The notes: generated by a model from the sequence alone, not told the origin. 64,000 bases of DNA from Sinomicrobium oceani (GCF_900119185.1 NZ_FPJE01000004.1:1-64000); one strand, 5' to 3'; counted from the first letter of the stretch, positions 34,069 to 42,607 are shown. Translations and numbers: made by a program.

Positions 34069-34161
34069 ATGCCGAGTGGTAAAAAAAGAAAAAGACATAA
34101 GGTAGCTACGCATAAACGTAAAAAAAGAGCAAGAGCTAACCGACATAAAAAGAAAAAATAA
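34069..34161 (+). CDS. 30-residue basic ribosomal-type protein (AURKAIP1/COX24, mS38/bS22-like)
   Basis: A tiny frame, ATG 34069 to TAA 34159-34161, encoding MPSGKKRKRHKVATHKRKKR and ten further residues ending NRHKKKK. Over 60 percent of residues are Lys, Arg or His, with no acidic residue. The KKRKRHK...THKRKKR pattern is that of the AURKAIP1/COX24 domain found in mitochondrial mS38 and in bacterial bS22-type small ribosomal proteins. It probably binds rRNA of the small subunit. It sits 26 bp after the HU gene and before a terminator. Annotation tools often miss genes of this length. Confidence 0.8.
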   Translation: MPSGKKRKRHKVATHKRKKRARANRHKKKK

Positions 34162-34164
34162 AGT

Positions 34165-34195
34165 AGAGACACACATAGGTGTGTCTCTGCCGTTT
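34165..34195 (+). terminator. terminator after the HU and 30-residue protein genes
   Basis: AGAGACAC (34165-34172) pairs with GTGTCTCT (34181-34188), followed by GCCGTTTT. The stem starts 3 bases after the small gene stop codon. Confidence 0.75.
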
Positions 34196-34230
34196 TCAGT
34201 TTTAAGAATTACAAAAGTTCATTGAAATAG

Positions 34231-34289
34231 AAACTTTTCCCTAAAGGGAGGGAGTTTCGCCGGGTTTATAACCTGCCTCCTGTGGCAGG
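34231..34289 (+). promoter_or_regulatory. structured leader before RNase G
   Basis: Two hairpins precede rng. The first has core TCCCTAAAGGGA (34238-34249), extended by AAACT and AGTTT; the second is CCTGCC (34272-34277) with GGCAGG (34284-34289). RNase E of E. coli controls its own message through a structured leader, so a similar role is possible here; this is inference. Confidence 0.4.
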
Positions 34290-34348
34290 AAACCTGTGAA
34301 AATTATTGTTTAATCCTTTCGTTCGCCTTAACTTTTCAGATTTGGCGA

Positions 34349-35914
34349 ATGAACATAAAATCATTCAGAGTGAATAAGGAATTGATAGTACGATCTGGTT
34401 CCTCTGACGTTGATTTTGCCTTGTTAAAGGATGGAAAACTAATAGAATTACATAAGGAAGAGGATAGTAGTGATTTTGCCGTAGGCGATATCATGCTGGC
34501 CAAGATCAGAAAACCTGTTTCGGGGCTCAATGCAGCCTTCGTGAATGTAGGGTATGAGAAAGATGCTTTTTTGCATTATCACGATCTCGGTCCCAAATTA
34601 CCTTCTTTATTGAAATTCATTAAACGTGTAAGCACAGGTAAATTAAAAGACTTTTCATTAAAAGACTTCCCATTTGAAGAAGATATAGACAAGAACGGAA
34701 GCATTATAAATGTGCTGAAATCCAACCAGTCTATATTGGTACAAATTGTAAAAGAACCTATTTCAACCAAGGGACCCCGAATAAGTTCCGAGCTATCCAT
34801 AGCCGGACGTTATCTGGTTCTTGTTCCTTTTTCGGACCGCATTTCGGTTTCTCAGAAAATCGAAAGTAAAGAAGAGAAAGACAGGTTGAAAAGGCTCGTG
34901 CAAAGCATCAGACCTAAAGGGTTCGGTGTTATAGTTCGTACCGTTGCAGAAGGCAAAAAAGTCGCAGAACTGGATAAAGATTTACACAACCTGTACAACA
35001 GGTGGATAGCCATGTGTAAAAAAATCCACAAAGCGGGACATCCGTCAAAAGTGCTCAGTGAGCTAAACCGGGCAGCATCCATATTAAGGGATGTGTTTAA
35101 TGATTCGTTTACAGGTATTTATGTAGATGATGAAACGCTTTATTATCAAATTAAAGACTATGTACATGAAATTGCACCGGAAAAAGAATCGATCGTGAAA
35201 TTACACGACGCCCGTAATCCCATATTTGAGAAATATGGAATAGAAAGACAAATCAAGACGTCTTTCGGGAAAACAGTATCCATGAGCAAAGGAGCTTATT
35301 TGGTAATAGAACATACCGAAGCTCTTCATGTCATAGATGTAAACAGCGGAAACCGATCCAACAAAGCCAAATCGCAGGAAGAAACAGCGCTGGAGGTCAA
35401 TTTGATTGCAGCAAGTGAAATAGCCAGGCAACTACGGTTGCGCGATATGGGCGGAATTATTGTCGTAGATTTTATCGATATGACAAGACAGGAAAACCGC
35501 AAAAAACTTTATGATCATTTCAGAGAGGAAATGAAAGAAGACAGGGCCAAGCACAAGATCTTACCTCCAAGTAAATTTGGCCTGATACAAATTACAAGGC
35601 AGAGAGTAAGACCGGAGATGAACATCAAAACCAGGGAAGACAATCCCAATGGTGGCGGCGAAATAGAAGCTCCGATATTAATTATAGATAAGATCTCTGC
35701 CGATCTTGAAAAAATTATACAGAGTAAAAGCTTCAAAAACGGTGTAGTGCTCAATGTGCACCCGTTTATTGCAGCATATTTAACCAAAGGATTTCCATCC
35801 ATCCGTTCTAAGTGGTTCTTAGAACATAAAAAATGGGTAAAAATTTTACCAAGAGACGCTTACACGTATTTGGAATACCGATTTATAGATAAAAAAGGAA
35901 CAATTTTATCTTAA
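34349..35914 (+). CDS. rng: ribonuclease E/G family endoribonuclease
   Basis: A 521-residue RNase G-type enzyme that cleaves single-stranded RNA in rRNA maturation and mRNA decay. An S1-like RNA-binding domain spans about 35-130 (VGDIMLAKIRKPVSGLNAAF). The catalytic DNase I-like region includes HVIDVNSGNRSN (near 328-339) and GGIIVVDFIDM (near 369-379), whose Asp residues bind magnesium. The Zn-link cysteine pair of E. coli RNase E (CPxC) is not seen. There is no long C-terminal scaffold, so it is closer to RNase G in build. It has its own leader and a terminator right after the stop. Confidence 0.94.
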   Translation: MNIKSFRVNKELIVRSGSSDVDFALLKDGKLIELHKEEDSSDFAVGDIMLAKIRKPVSGLNAAFVNVGYEKDAFLHYHDLGPKLPSLLKFIKRVSTGKLKDFSLKDFPFEEDIDKNGSIINVLKSNQSILVQIVKEPISTKGPRISSELSIAGRYLVLVPFSDRISVSQKIESKEEKDRLKRLVQSIRPKGFGVIVRTVAEGKKVAELDKDLHNLYNRWIAMCKKIHKAGHPSKVLSELNRAASILRDVFNDSFTGIYVDDETLYYQIKDYVHEIAPEKESIVKLHDARNPIFEKYGIERQIKTSFGKTVSMSKGAYLVIEHTEALHVIDVNSGNRSNKAKSQEETALEVNLIAASEIARQLRLRDMGGIIVVDFIDMTRQENRKKLYDHFREEMKEDRAKHKILPPSKFGLIQITRQRVRPEMNIKTREDNPNGGGEIEAPILIIDKISADLEKIIQSKSFKNGVVLNVHPFIAAYLTKGFPSIRSKWFLEHKKWVKILPRDAYTYLEYRFIDKKGTILS

Positions 35915-35921
35915 CCAAAAT

Positions 35922-35955
35922 ACCACGCTATATTTATTACGGCGTGGTTTTTTTG
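35922..35955 (+). terminator. terminator of rng
   Basis: ACCACGC (35922-35928) pairs with GCGTGGT (35942-35948), followed by seven T residues. The hairpin overlaps the beginning of a longer open frame of the next gene and argues against its GTG start at 35944. Confidence 0.8.
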
Positions 35956-36030
35956 TTTGGCATAGCGAATGTCTTCACGATAAACCCGGATACAACCTGT
36001 TTCTTATCTCTTTTATTTACCTTTATTTCC

Positions 36031-36531
36031 GTGACAAACAAACAGAGCTATACCGTAGAAGAAGCCCGCCATAAACTGGAGCATTTCTGTGCATATCGCG
36101 AACGATGTCATAAAGAAGTAGTGGCCAAACTTATGGAAATGAACATGATTCCTTTGGCTATAGACACTATCGTTGTACATCTTATATCCCATGGTTTTCT
36201 CCATGAAGAACGTTTCGCCAGAAGCTTTGCAAGGGGGAAGTTCCGGGTGAAAAAATGGGGAAAGCAGCGTATTGTCAGAGCATTGCAGCTAAGAGATATA
36301 TCGGCACCCAATATTCGTGAAGCCCTCAAAGAGATCCCTGAGGAAGAGTATCTGGACACGCTGCATGAAATAGCGGAAAAGAGATGGCAGCAACTTGCCG
36401 GTACGCAGGACGCCTCTAAAAATAAGCGTGAAATATGGTTCAGAAATAAGAAGAAACTGGCCGATTATCTGCTATACAGGGGGTGGGAAAGTCACCTGGT
36501 TTACGAAAAGGTCAACGAACTTGCCGGGTAG
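36031..36531 (+). CDS. recX: RecX-family regulatory protein
   Basis: I place the start at GTG 36031 (VTNKQSYTVEEARHKLEHFC), giving 166 residues. The longer frame from 35944 would begin inside the rng terminator and adds an unlikely hydrophobic stretch. The product has the three-repeat helical build of RecX, with HKEVVAKLMEMNM, GFLHEERFARSFARGKFR and KWGKQRIVRALQLRDIS as typical motifs. RecX binds the RecA filament and limits its growth. recA is not in the window. The gene is followed by a convergent cupin gene 37 bp away. Confidence 0.88.
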   Translation: MTNKQSYTVEEARHKLEHFCAYRERCHKEVVAKLMEMNMIPLAIDTIVVHLISHGFLHEERFARSFARGKFRVKKWGKQRIVRALQLRDISAPNIREALKEIPEEEYLDTLHEIAEKRWQQLAGTQDASKNKREIWFRNKKKLADYLLYRGWESHLVYEKVNELAG

Positions 36532-36568
36532 CCCGATCCGTAAATAACCCCACAATGCTTTAAATATA

Positions 36569-37435
36569 TTACAGTTGAAGCCCCAGCTCGCGGTGTGTTC
36601 TCAGAATGGCCTGCTCGTTCTTATAGTCAATCCACGCCTGCCCTTTGCGCTTGCGCATGAAATTGTCGTAATGCCGCATGATCAGGACATTGTAAGCCGC
36701 TTTTGCAAGGTTCAGAGGTTTTCTTGGGAAAGCCCGTAAGCTCATGGAAAAACCAGGGGTAAGATACTTCATATAATGCCAGTAGCCCTCGGGCATATAC
36801 AGCATCTCTCCGTGTTCCAGGTTAGCGATATATCCCTTTGCCTGTCTCAATGCGGGCCATTTGTCGTAATCGGGATGATCAAAATCTATATCTTCTCTCG
36901 AAATCAGGGAATGCGGAATTTTATACATGTACGGAGTCTGGTCGGGCGGAAGTATAATACACTGTTTTTTACCGTGAAAATGAAAGTGTAGTATATTGGA
37001 ATAATCGATATCAAAATGCATGAACACCTTACTGTTCTCCCCTCCGAAAAAAAGCATGGGCAACTGTTTTACCAGTCGAATACCTATATCCGGCCATTTG
37101 AAATCCTCCTGAAGTGTAGGCACTTCTTTCATCAGGTTATACAGAAATATTCTGTAATTAGTGGGTTCTTTCTCGAGAAGCTCGATGTACTCACTCATTT
37201 TCATAGTGGCATGAGGCTCGTTAAAACCATCTTCATGGCTCACCGGGCGATCGTCATACAAGGGGACGGTTCGGTCTCCTGCAATACGGTTTATGTAATC
37301 GAGATGCCATTTTCCGTATGCTCCCCAGTCTTTTGTGAGTTCCTGGATCACCACAGGTTTCTGAGGCTTTACATACCGGGCTACAAAGTCCTCTTTAGTG
37401 ATGTTTTTTACACGAGGGATTTCCTGTAGTTGCAT
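36569..37435 (-). CDS. cupin-like (JmjC-related) oxygenase
   Basis: A Cupin_8-type protein, probably an Fe(II)/2-oxoglutarate dioxygenase. I choose the start at 37435 (MQLQEIPRVKNITKEDFVAR), 288 residues, because a -7 promoter box overlaps the longer reading to 37483. FMHFDIDYSNILHFHFHG contains the HxD metal motif, and GEMLYMPEGYWHYM supplies the distal His. CIILPPDQTPYMYKIP is the usual strand of this fold. Members include protein and tRNA hydroxylases; the substrate here is not known. It stands alone on the minus strand. Confidence 0.82.
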   Translation of the reverse strand: MQLQEIPRVKNITKEDFVARYVKPQKPVVIQELTKDWGAYGKWHLDYINRIAGDRTVPLYDDRPVSHEDGFNEPHATMKMSEYIELLEKEPTNYRIFLYNLMKEVPTLQEDFKWPDIGIRLVKQLPMLFFGGENSKVFMHFDIDYSNILHFHFHGKKQCIILPPDQTPYMYKIPHSLISREDIDFDHPDYDKWPALRQAKGYIANLEHGEMLYMPEGYWHYMKYLTPGFSMSLRAFPRKPLNLAKAAYNVLIMRHYDNFMRKRKGQAWIDYKNEQAILRTHRELGLQL

Positions 37436-37461
37436 ACGAAGTACATTGAATTTGAACCGGG

Positions 37462-37469
37462 CAAAGTTA
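37462..37469 (-). promoter_or_regulatory. possible -7 box of the cupin gene
   Basis: Minus-strand TAACTTTG fits TAnnTTTG and lies 27 bp upstream of ATG 37435. No -33 box at normal spacing was found. Its position inside the longer open frame favours the shorter start. Confidence 0.35.
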
Positions 37470-37719
37470 AAGAATTGTTTCAAAATTGTTTATAAAAAAT
37501 TCATTTTATGTTGGCGTGACGTATGGGTTTGTGTCAGAATGCATGGTGTTTTTTCTTCGGAATCTTCCATCTGTGAGATCGTGTTTTTCCCGTTGTGATC
37601 CCTTTATTTTTCAATAAAACTCCATATTGGACAGCGCCTGTTGTGCCGGTCCTCATCAGGTGTATCGCCCGGGATTACCGGGCTATTGACGAAAACTATA
37701 GCAGCATTGGCAGAAACTG

Positions 37720-37750
37720 TTGAAAAGCAACGATACTTATCGTACTTTTG
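37720..37750 (+). promoter_or_regulatory. promoter of the sufE-like gene
   Basis: TTG (37720-37722) and TACTTTTG (37743-37750) are separated by 20 bases, a good match to the Bacteroidota consensus. The start point would be near 37757, only a few bases before ATG 37765, which rules out the longer frame beginning at 37720. Confidence 0.6.
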
Positions 37751-37764
37751 TAAAAAAGTACACT

Positions 37765-38187
37765 ATGCGTATTAAGGATATTCAGGAAGAAATAGTTGAG
37801 GAGTTTTCCATGTTCGACGATTGGATGCAACGTTACGAATACATGATTGAAATGGGTAAATCCCTTCCGCTTATCGATGACAAATACAAGACCGACGATA
37901 ATCTGATCAAGGGCTGTCAGAGCAAGGTATGGGTACATGCCGAACTGCAGGGAGAAAAGCTGTGCTTTACGGCAGACAGCGATGCTATCATTACCAAGGG
38001 GATCATTGCCATACTTATCAGGGCGTTCTCCGGGCAGGCCCCGAAAGATATTATCGATGCCGACACGAAGTTTATAGACGAAATAGGACTTAAAGAACAC
38101 TTGTCGCCTACCCGGGCCAACGGATTGGTGAATATGATAAAACAATTGAAAATGTATGCTATAGCATACCAGACTCAACTGAATTAA
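37765..38187 (+). CDS. sufE: SufE-family sulfur acceptor
   Basis: A 140-residue protein starting MRIKDIQEEIVEEFSMFDDW. SufE accepts persulfide sulfur from the cysteine desulfurase SufS for Fe-S cluster assembly. The catalytic Cys is in NLIKGCQSKVWVHAEL (near residue 51). DDWMQRYEYMIEMGKSLPLI is the conserved N-terminal helix. It is followed after 42 bp by a DUF59/SufT-type gene and then a DUF2480 gene, so this is an Fe-S maturation group. sufBCDS are not in the window. Confidence 0.93.
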   Translation: MRIKDIQEEIVEEFSMFDDWMQRYEYMIEMGKSLPLIDDKYKTDDNLIKGCQSKVWVHAELQGEKLCFTADSDAIITKGIIAILIRAFSGQAPKDIIDADTKFIDEIGLKEHLSPTRANGLVNMIKQLKMYAIAYQTQLN

Positions 38188-38229
38188 TACGGTTTACAGA
38201 CCGGAAGACCCGGCTTAAATAAGAAAATT

Positions 38230-38556
38230 ATGAGTACAGATACCATAGATACGGCAGAACTCGGAGAAAAGATCGTAAAAGTTCTTAAAACCATATACGA
38301 CCCGGAGATTCCCGTAGACATATACGAATTGGGACTTATATACGACGTTTTTGTCAATGAGGATTATGACGTAAAAATACTGATGACCCTCACCACTCCC
38401 AATTGTCCGGTAGCAGAGACGCTTCCGGTAGAAGTAGAGGAGAAAGTAAAGTCGATCGACAGTCTTAAAGACGTTGAAGTTGAGATCACTTTCGATCCGC
38501 CCTGGAGCCAGGAACTGATGAGTGAAGAAGCAAAACTGGAATTAGGGCTGTTATAA
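38230..38556 (+). CDS. sufT: SufT/MIP18-family Fe-S assembly protein (DUF59)
   Basis: A 108-residue single-domain protein of the DUF59/MIP18 family, which takes part in Fe-S cluster transfer to client proteins. YDPEIPVDIYELGLIYDVFV and MTLTTPNCPVAETLP are the conserved motifs; the Cys in the second is the likely cluster or metal ligand. ITFDPPWSQELMSEEAKLEL is the typical C-terminus. It follows sufE by 42 bp and precedes the DUF2480 gene by 37 bp. Confidence 0.9.
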   Translation: MSTDTIDTAELGEKIVKVLKTIYDPEIPVDIYELGLIYDVFVNEDYDVKILMTLTTPNCPVAETLPVEVEEKVKSIDSLKDVEVEITFDPPWSQELMSEEAKLELGLL

Positions 38557-38593
38557 ACCCTGAAGGCCCTGCCTGAAATTTAAAAAGCGTAGT

Positions 38594-39097
38594 ATGGCTG
38601 AAGATATTATAAACCGTGTGGCCCAGAGCAAACTGGTAACTATAGATCCGGGAGATTACTACACGCCCGGCAAAAGGATACAGCTCGATATTAAGGACTG
38701 GCTCTACGAAGGTGTTGTACTTCGCGAAAAGGATTTCCGGCAGGCCCTGAAAAAGCATGACTGGAATGCTTATAAAGACGCCTACGTAGCAGTAAACTGT
38801 TCTGTGGATGCCATTATTCCGGGATGGGCCTTTATGCTGGTGGCTTCTTATCTGCATTCCGTGTGCCGGAAAGTCGTTGTGGGTGATATGGAGCTCCTGG
38901 AAACCGTCATTTACCAGGAGGCATTGCAAACCGCAGATTTCGAACAATATAAAGATCTGCCTGTTATCGTCCGCGGATGTACCGAAAAAAACATCCCGAA
39001 AAATGCCTATATTATGCTTTTGGCAACACTCCAGAAGTTCGCGAAAAGCGTGATGTATGGCGAAGCCTGTTCTTCTGTTCCGTTATTTAAACGATAA
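38594..39097 (+). CDS. DUF2480 family protein
   Basis: A 167-residue soluble protein restricted, as far as I know, to Bacteroidota and annotated as DUF2480. It contains IDIKDWLYEGVVLREKDFR-type and IIPGWAFMLVASYL motifs of the family. Two conserved-looking Cys (YVAVNCSVDA and VIVRGCTEKN) could bind metal or a cluster, which would fit its place after sufE and sufT. No enzymatic motif is recognisable. The three genes are closely spaced and probably co-transcribed. Confidence 0.85.
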   Translation: MAEDIINRVAQSKLVTIDPGDYYTPGKRIQLDIKDWLYEGVVLREKDFRQALKKHDWNAYKDAYVAVNCSVDAIIPGWAFMLVASYLHSVCRKVVVGDMELLETVIYQEALQTADFEQYKDLPVIVRGCTEKNIPKNAYIMLLATLQKFAKSVMYGEACSSVPLFKR

Positions 39098-39118
39098 AAT
39101 CGTACACTTTATCGTCAT

Positions 39119-39145
39119 TTTGTCTAAAAAAACTCCCTATTTTTG
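39119..39145 (+). promoter_or_regulatory. promoter of the DUF3078 gene
   Basis: TTTG (39119-39122) and TATTTTTG (39138-39145), the latter a full match to TAnnTTTG. Spacing of 15 bases is a little short. It lies 55 bp before the ATG. Confidence 0.5.
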
Positions 39146-39200
39146 TCAGAACTAATTGTCCGGATTACGTTTGCGGGCTTAAAAATAAAAAAGTAAGGAG

Positions 39201-40121
39201 ATGAGAAAAATTGTATTGGCGTTAGCCCTTGTTTTGGGGGTAGCCACTGTAAACGCACAGGTGTTAAAAGAAGATTCGTTCAATCAGGGACAGGATACCG
39301 TAAGGCCTGACGGATGGATCCGGGCAGGTAATGTCACCTTTTTATTGAACCAGTCTGCATTTTCCAACTGGCTTGCGGGAGGAGAAAACAACCTGGCAGG
39401 AAATTTAGCTATCAACTACGATTTTAATTACAAAAAAGGAGACTGGACGTGGGACAACAAAGTCCTTGCAAGCTACGGTCTTACCAAACTGAAAGGACAG
39501 GATACCCGAAAAACAGACGACCGTCTTGAATTCAACTCACTTGTAGGCAAAAAAGCATCAGGCTATTGGAGCTATTCGTTCTTTGCAAACCTGAGGACGC
39601 AGTTTACTAATGGTTATGATTACGGCAATGATGCCGATAGGGATTTTCAGACTTCCGGATTCTTTAAACCTGCTTATGTGACATTCGGTCCGGGAATGCT
39701 CTGGAAAAGAAGCGAAAACCTGAAAGTGAACCTGGCTCCGGCAACTTCAAAAATGACCCTGCTGACGGGCGAAGTTTTTACCTATGACAAGGCCAGTGCT
39801 ACCTTTGTTTCCAGTGATGACGTAGAGACTTTCGGAGTAGATCCGGGTAAAAGCCTTCGTTACGAACTCGGTTTTTACGTAGAAGGATATTACAAGTTCA
39901 ACCTGATGCAGAACGTAACTGCAGAAAATATCCTGAACCTGTATTCCAACTATCTCGAAGATCCTCAGAATGTAGATATCAACTATACGCTGAACCTGGT
40001 GATGAAGATTAACGATTACCTCTCTACCAACCTGATCTTCCAGACGATCTATGACGACAATGCTTTCAGAGGATTCCAGATCCGGGAAATCTTCGGACTC
40101 GGGGTGAACTTCGGTTTTTAA
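39201..40121 (+). CDS. DUF3078 outer-membrane protein
   Basis: A 306-residue protein with a signal peptide (MRKIVLALALVLGVATVNAQ) and a beta-barrel-like body: alternating strands such as FNYKKGDWTWDNKVLASYGL and a C-terminus ending FGLGVNFGF with a terminal Phe, as in outer-membrane barrels. DUF3078 proteins are common in Bacteroidota; the motif FLLNQSAFSNWLAGGENNLA near residue 50 is characteristic. Function is unknown. It has its own promoter and ends at a strong terminator shared with the convergent hflX gene. Confidence 0.87.
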   Translation: MRKIVLALALVLGVATVNAQVLKEDSFNQGQDTVRPDGWIRAGNVTFLLNQSAFSNWLAGGENNLAGNLAINYDFNYKKGDWTWDNKVLASYGLTKLKGQDTRKTDDRLEFNSLVGKKASGYWSYSFFANLRTQFTNGYDYGNDADRDFQTSGFFKPAYVTFGPGMLWKRSENLKVNLAPATSKMTLLTGEVFTYDKASATFVSSDDVETFGVDPGKSLRYELGFYVEGYYKFNLMQNVTAENILNLYSNYLEDPQNVDINYTLNLVMKINDYLSTNLIFQTIYDDNAFRGFQIREIFGLGVNFGF

Positions 40122-40143
40122 GGAAAAGAAATATTAAGATATG

Positions 40144-40175
40144 AAAACTGCCGGGTTTGCCCGGCAGTTTTTTTT
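40144..40175. terminator. terminator between the DUF3078 gene and hflX
   Basis: AAAACTGCCGGG (40144-40155) pairs with CCCGGCAGTTTT (40160-40171), a 12-bp stem with a four-base loop followed by a run of eight T. The same stem with its A-run can serve the minus strand. Confidence 0.92.
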
Positions 40176-41385
40176 AGTCCTCATCTATATATTCTGGATA
40201 GAGGAAATTGTTGTAAGGAAAGCGTGTAACATGTATCTTACGGACTTCTTCATAAACCTTTTTCCGGAATTCCTGGAGGTTTTCTTTGTTCAGGGCAGAT
40301 ATAAACAAAGCCTGTCCGTTTACCCGGTTCATCCAGGTTTCTTTCCAATCCTCAATAGTAAAGTGCCTTTCCGATTTTTCCGTAGCAAGGTCATCTTCCT
40401 CGATAGTTTCCGGGATATACTGGTCGATTTTGTTGAAGACCATGAGCGTGGGCTTTTCCGAAGTATCGATTTCAGACAGGATCTGGTTCACCGATGCAAT
40501 ATGTTCTTCAAAATTAGGGTGCGAAATATCAACTACATGGAGCAGAAGATCCGCTTCTCGTACTTCGTCAAGGGTACTCTTAAACGATTCTACCAGCTGG
40601 GTAGGAAGTTTCCGGATAAAACCTACGGTATCACTCAACAGGAAGGGTAGGTTGCCGATAACTACTTTACGTACGGTGGTGTCGAGTGTTGCAAAGAGTT
40701 TGTTTTCTGCAAAAACTTCACTTTTACTGATCACATTCATCAATGTCGATTTTCCGACATTGGTGTATCCTACCAGGGCAACCCTGACCAAAGCACCCCG
40801 GTTTCCACGCTGCGTAGCCATTTGCTTATCTATGGTCTCCAGCTTTTTCTTCAGGAGGGCGATCCTGTCACGAACAATCCGCCGGTCGGTCTCGATCTCC
40901 GTTTCACCTGGCCCGCGCATACCAATACCCCCGCGCTGTCTCTCCAGGTGAGTCCACAACCCGGTAAGCCTGGGAAGGAGATATTCATATTGCGCAAGTT
41001 CGACCTGCGTCCGCGCATAGGAAGTCTGTGCCCGTTGGGCAAAAATATCGAGAATCAGACTGGTACGATCCAGAATTTTAGCCTTCAGTATTTTCTCTAT
41101 ATTTTTTTGCTGCGCCGGAGATAGCTCGTCGTCAAAAATTACCGTACCGATCTCATACTCGTCTACAAAAGCCGACACTTCTTCCATTTTACCGGTTCCT
41201 ATAAAGGTTTTCGGATTGGGGATATCGACCTTTTGTGTAAAGCGTTTCACGACCTCTCCGCCCGCGGTGTAGGTGAGAAATTCCAGCTCATCCAGGTATT
41301 CGTTCGACTTTTCTTCATCCTGCTCACGGTTTATCACACCGATGAGCACTACTTTTTCATAATCTAAGGTCTTTTTTTCTAACAT
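40174..41385 (-). CDS. hflX: GTPase HflX
   Basis: A 403-residue ribosome-associated GTPase that splits stalled or heat-damaged ribosomes. The N-terminal HflX domain (1-190) includes FDDELSPAQQKNIEKILKAK and RGGIGMRGPGETEIETDRR, the family signature. The G domain follows: VALVGYTNVGKSTLMN (G1), DTVGFI (G3) and NKID (G4). It is unusual only in its conserved extension toward the C-terminus with an Asp/Glu-rich end. The 255-bp upstream region has a -7 box and a leader hairpin. Confidence 0.95.
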   Translation of the reverse strand: MLEKKTLDYEKVVLIGVINREQDEEKSNEYLDELEFLTYTAGGEVVKRFTQKVDIPNPKTFIGTGKMEEVSAFVDEYEIGTVIFDDELSPAQQKNIEKILKAKILDRTSLILDIFAQRAQTSYARTQVELAQYEYLLPRLTGLWTHLERQRGGIGMRGPGETEIETDRRIVRDRIALLKKKLETIDKQMATQRGNRGALVRVALVGYTNVGKSTLMNVISKSEVFAENKLFATLDTTVRKVVIGNLPFLLSDTVGFIRKLPTQLVESFKSTLDEVREADLLLHVVDISHPNFEEHIASVNQILSEIDTSEKPTLMVFNKIDQYIPETIEEDDLATEKSERHFTIEDWKETWMNRVNGQALFISALNKENLQEFRKKVYEEVRKIHVTRFPYNNFLYPEYIDED

Positions 41386-41453
41386 ATAGTACTACAAGAT
41401 CAACAATAATATGCCGGTTTTTCTTCTTGGGTGAAACCAGCCCGTAATGCCCT

Positions 41454-41513
41454 GTTACCCCCCAAGGGGTTAACAAAATGTATATGTGCTTTTTAAAGGC
41501 TGTAACAAAGGTA
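41454..41513 (-). promoter_or_regulatory. hflX -7 box and leader hairpin
   Basis: Minus-strand TACCTTTG (41513-41506) fits TAnnTTTG. The predicted leader of about 115 bases then carries a hairpin, GTTACCCC with GGGGTTAAC (41454-41474). No clear -33 box is visible. A role for the hairpin in hflX control is speculative. Confidence 0.35.
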
Positions 41514-41641
41514 CACAATTCCGCACTTTCACACTATTTTTGGCAATAAGAAGGAGATAATATACGGAATCTCTTCGTTTATTTTCGTGCGTGTGCTGTT
41601 ATTCGTATTTTTAGTTCAGCAAGACAACAGATATCAAGCGT

Positions 41642-42607
41642 ATGTTTTTCAGAAAAAAAAGTGAGGAAAAATTATTTACCATAGCATTCTACAACGTGGA
41701 GAATCTCTTTGACACCCATAACGATCCGGATACCCTGGACAACGATTATACGCCCGAAGGAGTTTTGCACTGGACGCAGAAGAGATACGGAAAGAAACTC
41801 TATAAATTGGGGAAGTCTATATCGCGTATAGGGTATGGAACCAGTAAAATGCCACCTGTACTGGTGGGACTTGCCGAAGTGGAGAACAGACAGGTTGTGG
41901 AAGAATTGTTGCGGTCGCGCTCGTTACGGGACCAGGGATATAACCTGGTGCACTATGATTCGCCGGACGAAAGGGGAATAGACACAGCGTTGGTTTACAG
42001 GGAAAAATTTTTTCGGGTGCTGAAATCGGAAGCTGTTCCGCTCCTCATAGATAATGTCAACGGAGAACGCGATTATACCAGAGACATCCTGCATGTTACC
42101 GGACTGCTCAACGGTGAGCAGGTTCATGTATTTGTAAATCACTGGCCATCGCGCCGGGAGGGAAGCGAAGATACCGTGTATAAACGTGTGGCTGCCGCGT
42201 CTCTCATACATGAGATGATGGAGCGGGTACGAACAGAAGAAAAGTCACCGGTGTTTATTGTCATGGGAGATTTTAACGATGACCCTTTTTCAGAGAGTAT
42301 AAAAAAACACCTGCTGTCTCCCGATCTTTATAACCCCATGGAAAAACTGATCTCTCATGACCGCGGAAGTGCCAACTACAATTTTAAATGGAACCTTTTC
42401 GACCAGATCCTGTTTTCCCGCGATTTTCTTACCGACAGGCAAGGGAAGCACAGTTTCACAGGGGCAGGTATTTTTAATGAATCCTTTCTGGCAGAATGGG
42501 GCGGGAGATTTAAGGACAGCCCTTTTCGCACGTATGCCGGCCGCCGGTATCTTGGTGGTTATAGCGACCACTTTCCGGTATACATCCAGTTAAAACTAAA
42601 CGTGTAA
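41642..42607 (+). CDS. endonuclease/exonuclease/phosphatase family protein
   Basis: A 321-residue enzyme of the DNase I-like fold. Motifs in order: FYNVENLFD (15-23), GLAEVENR (metal-binding Glu, near 79-86), VNHWPSRREG (catalytic His, near 166-175), MGDFNDDP (near 207-214) and YSDHFPVYI (near 309-317). There is no signal peptide (MFFRKKSEEKLFTI), so it should be cytoplasmic. It may act on nucleic acids or on phosphate esters of small molecules; the family does not tell. Its last 12 bases overlap the convergent exonuclease gene. Confidence 0.88.
   Translation: MFFRKKSEEKLFTIAFYNVENLFDTHNDPDTLDNDYTPEGVLHWTQKRYGKKLYKLGKSISRIGYGTSKMPPVLVGLAEVENRQVVEELLRSRSLRDQGYNLVHYDSPDERGIDTALVYREKFFRVLKSEAVPLLIDNVNGERDYTRDILHVTGLLNGEQVHVFVNHWPSRREGSEDTVYKRVAAASLIHEMMERVRTEEKSPVFIVMGDFNDDPFSESIKKHLLSPDLYNPMEKLISHDRGSANYNFKWNLFDQILFSRDFLTDRQGKHSFTGAGIFNESFLAEWGGRFKDSPFRTYAGRRYLGGYSDHFPVYIQLKLNV

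Noticed and set aside
35944-36030. Longer N-terminus of RecX from GTG 35944
   Set aside because: The first codons fall within the rng terminator stem and T-run, and the added stretch is hydrophobic and unlike RecX.
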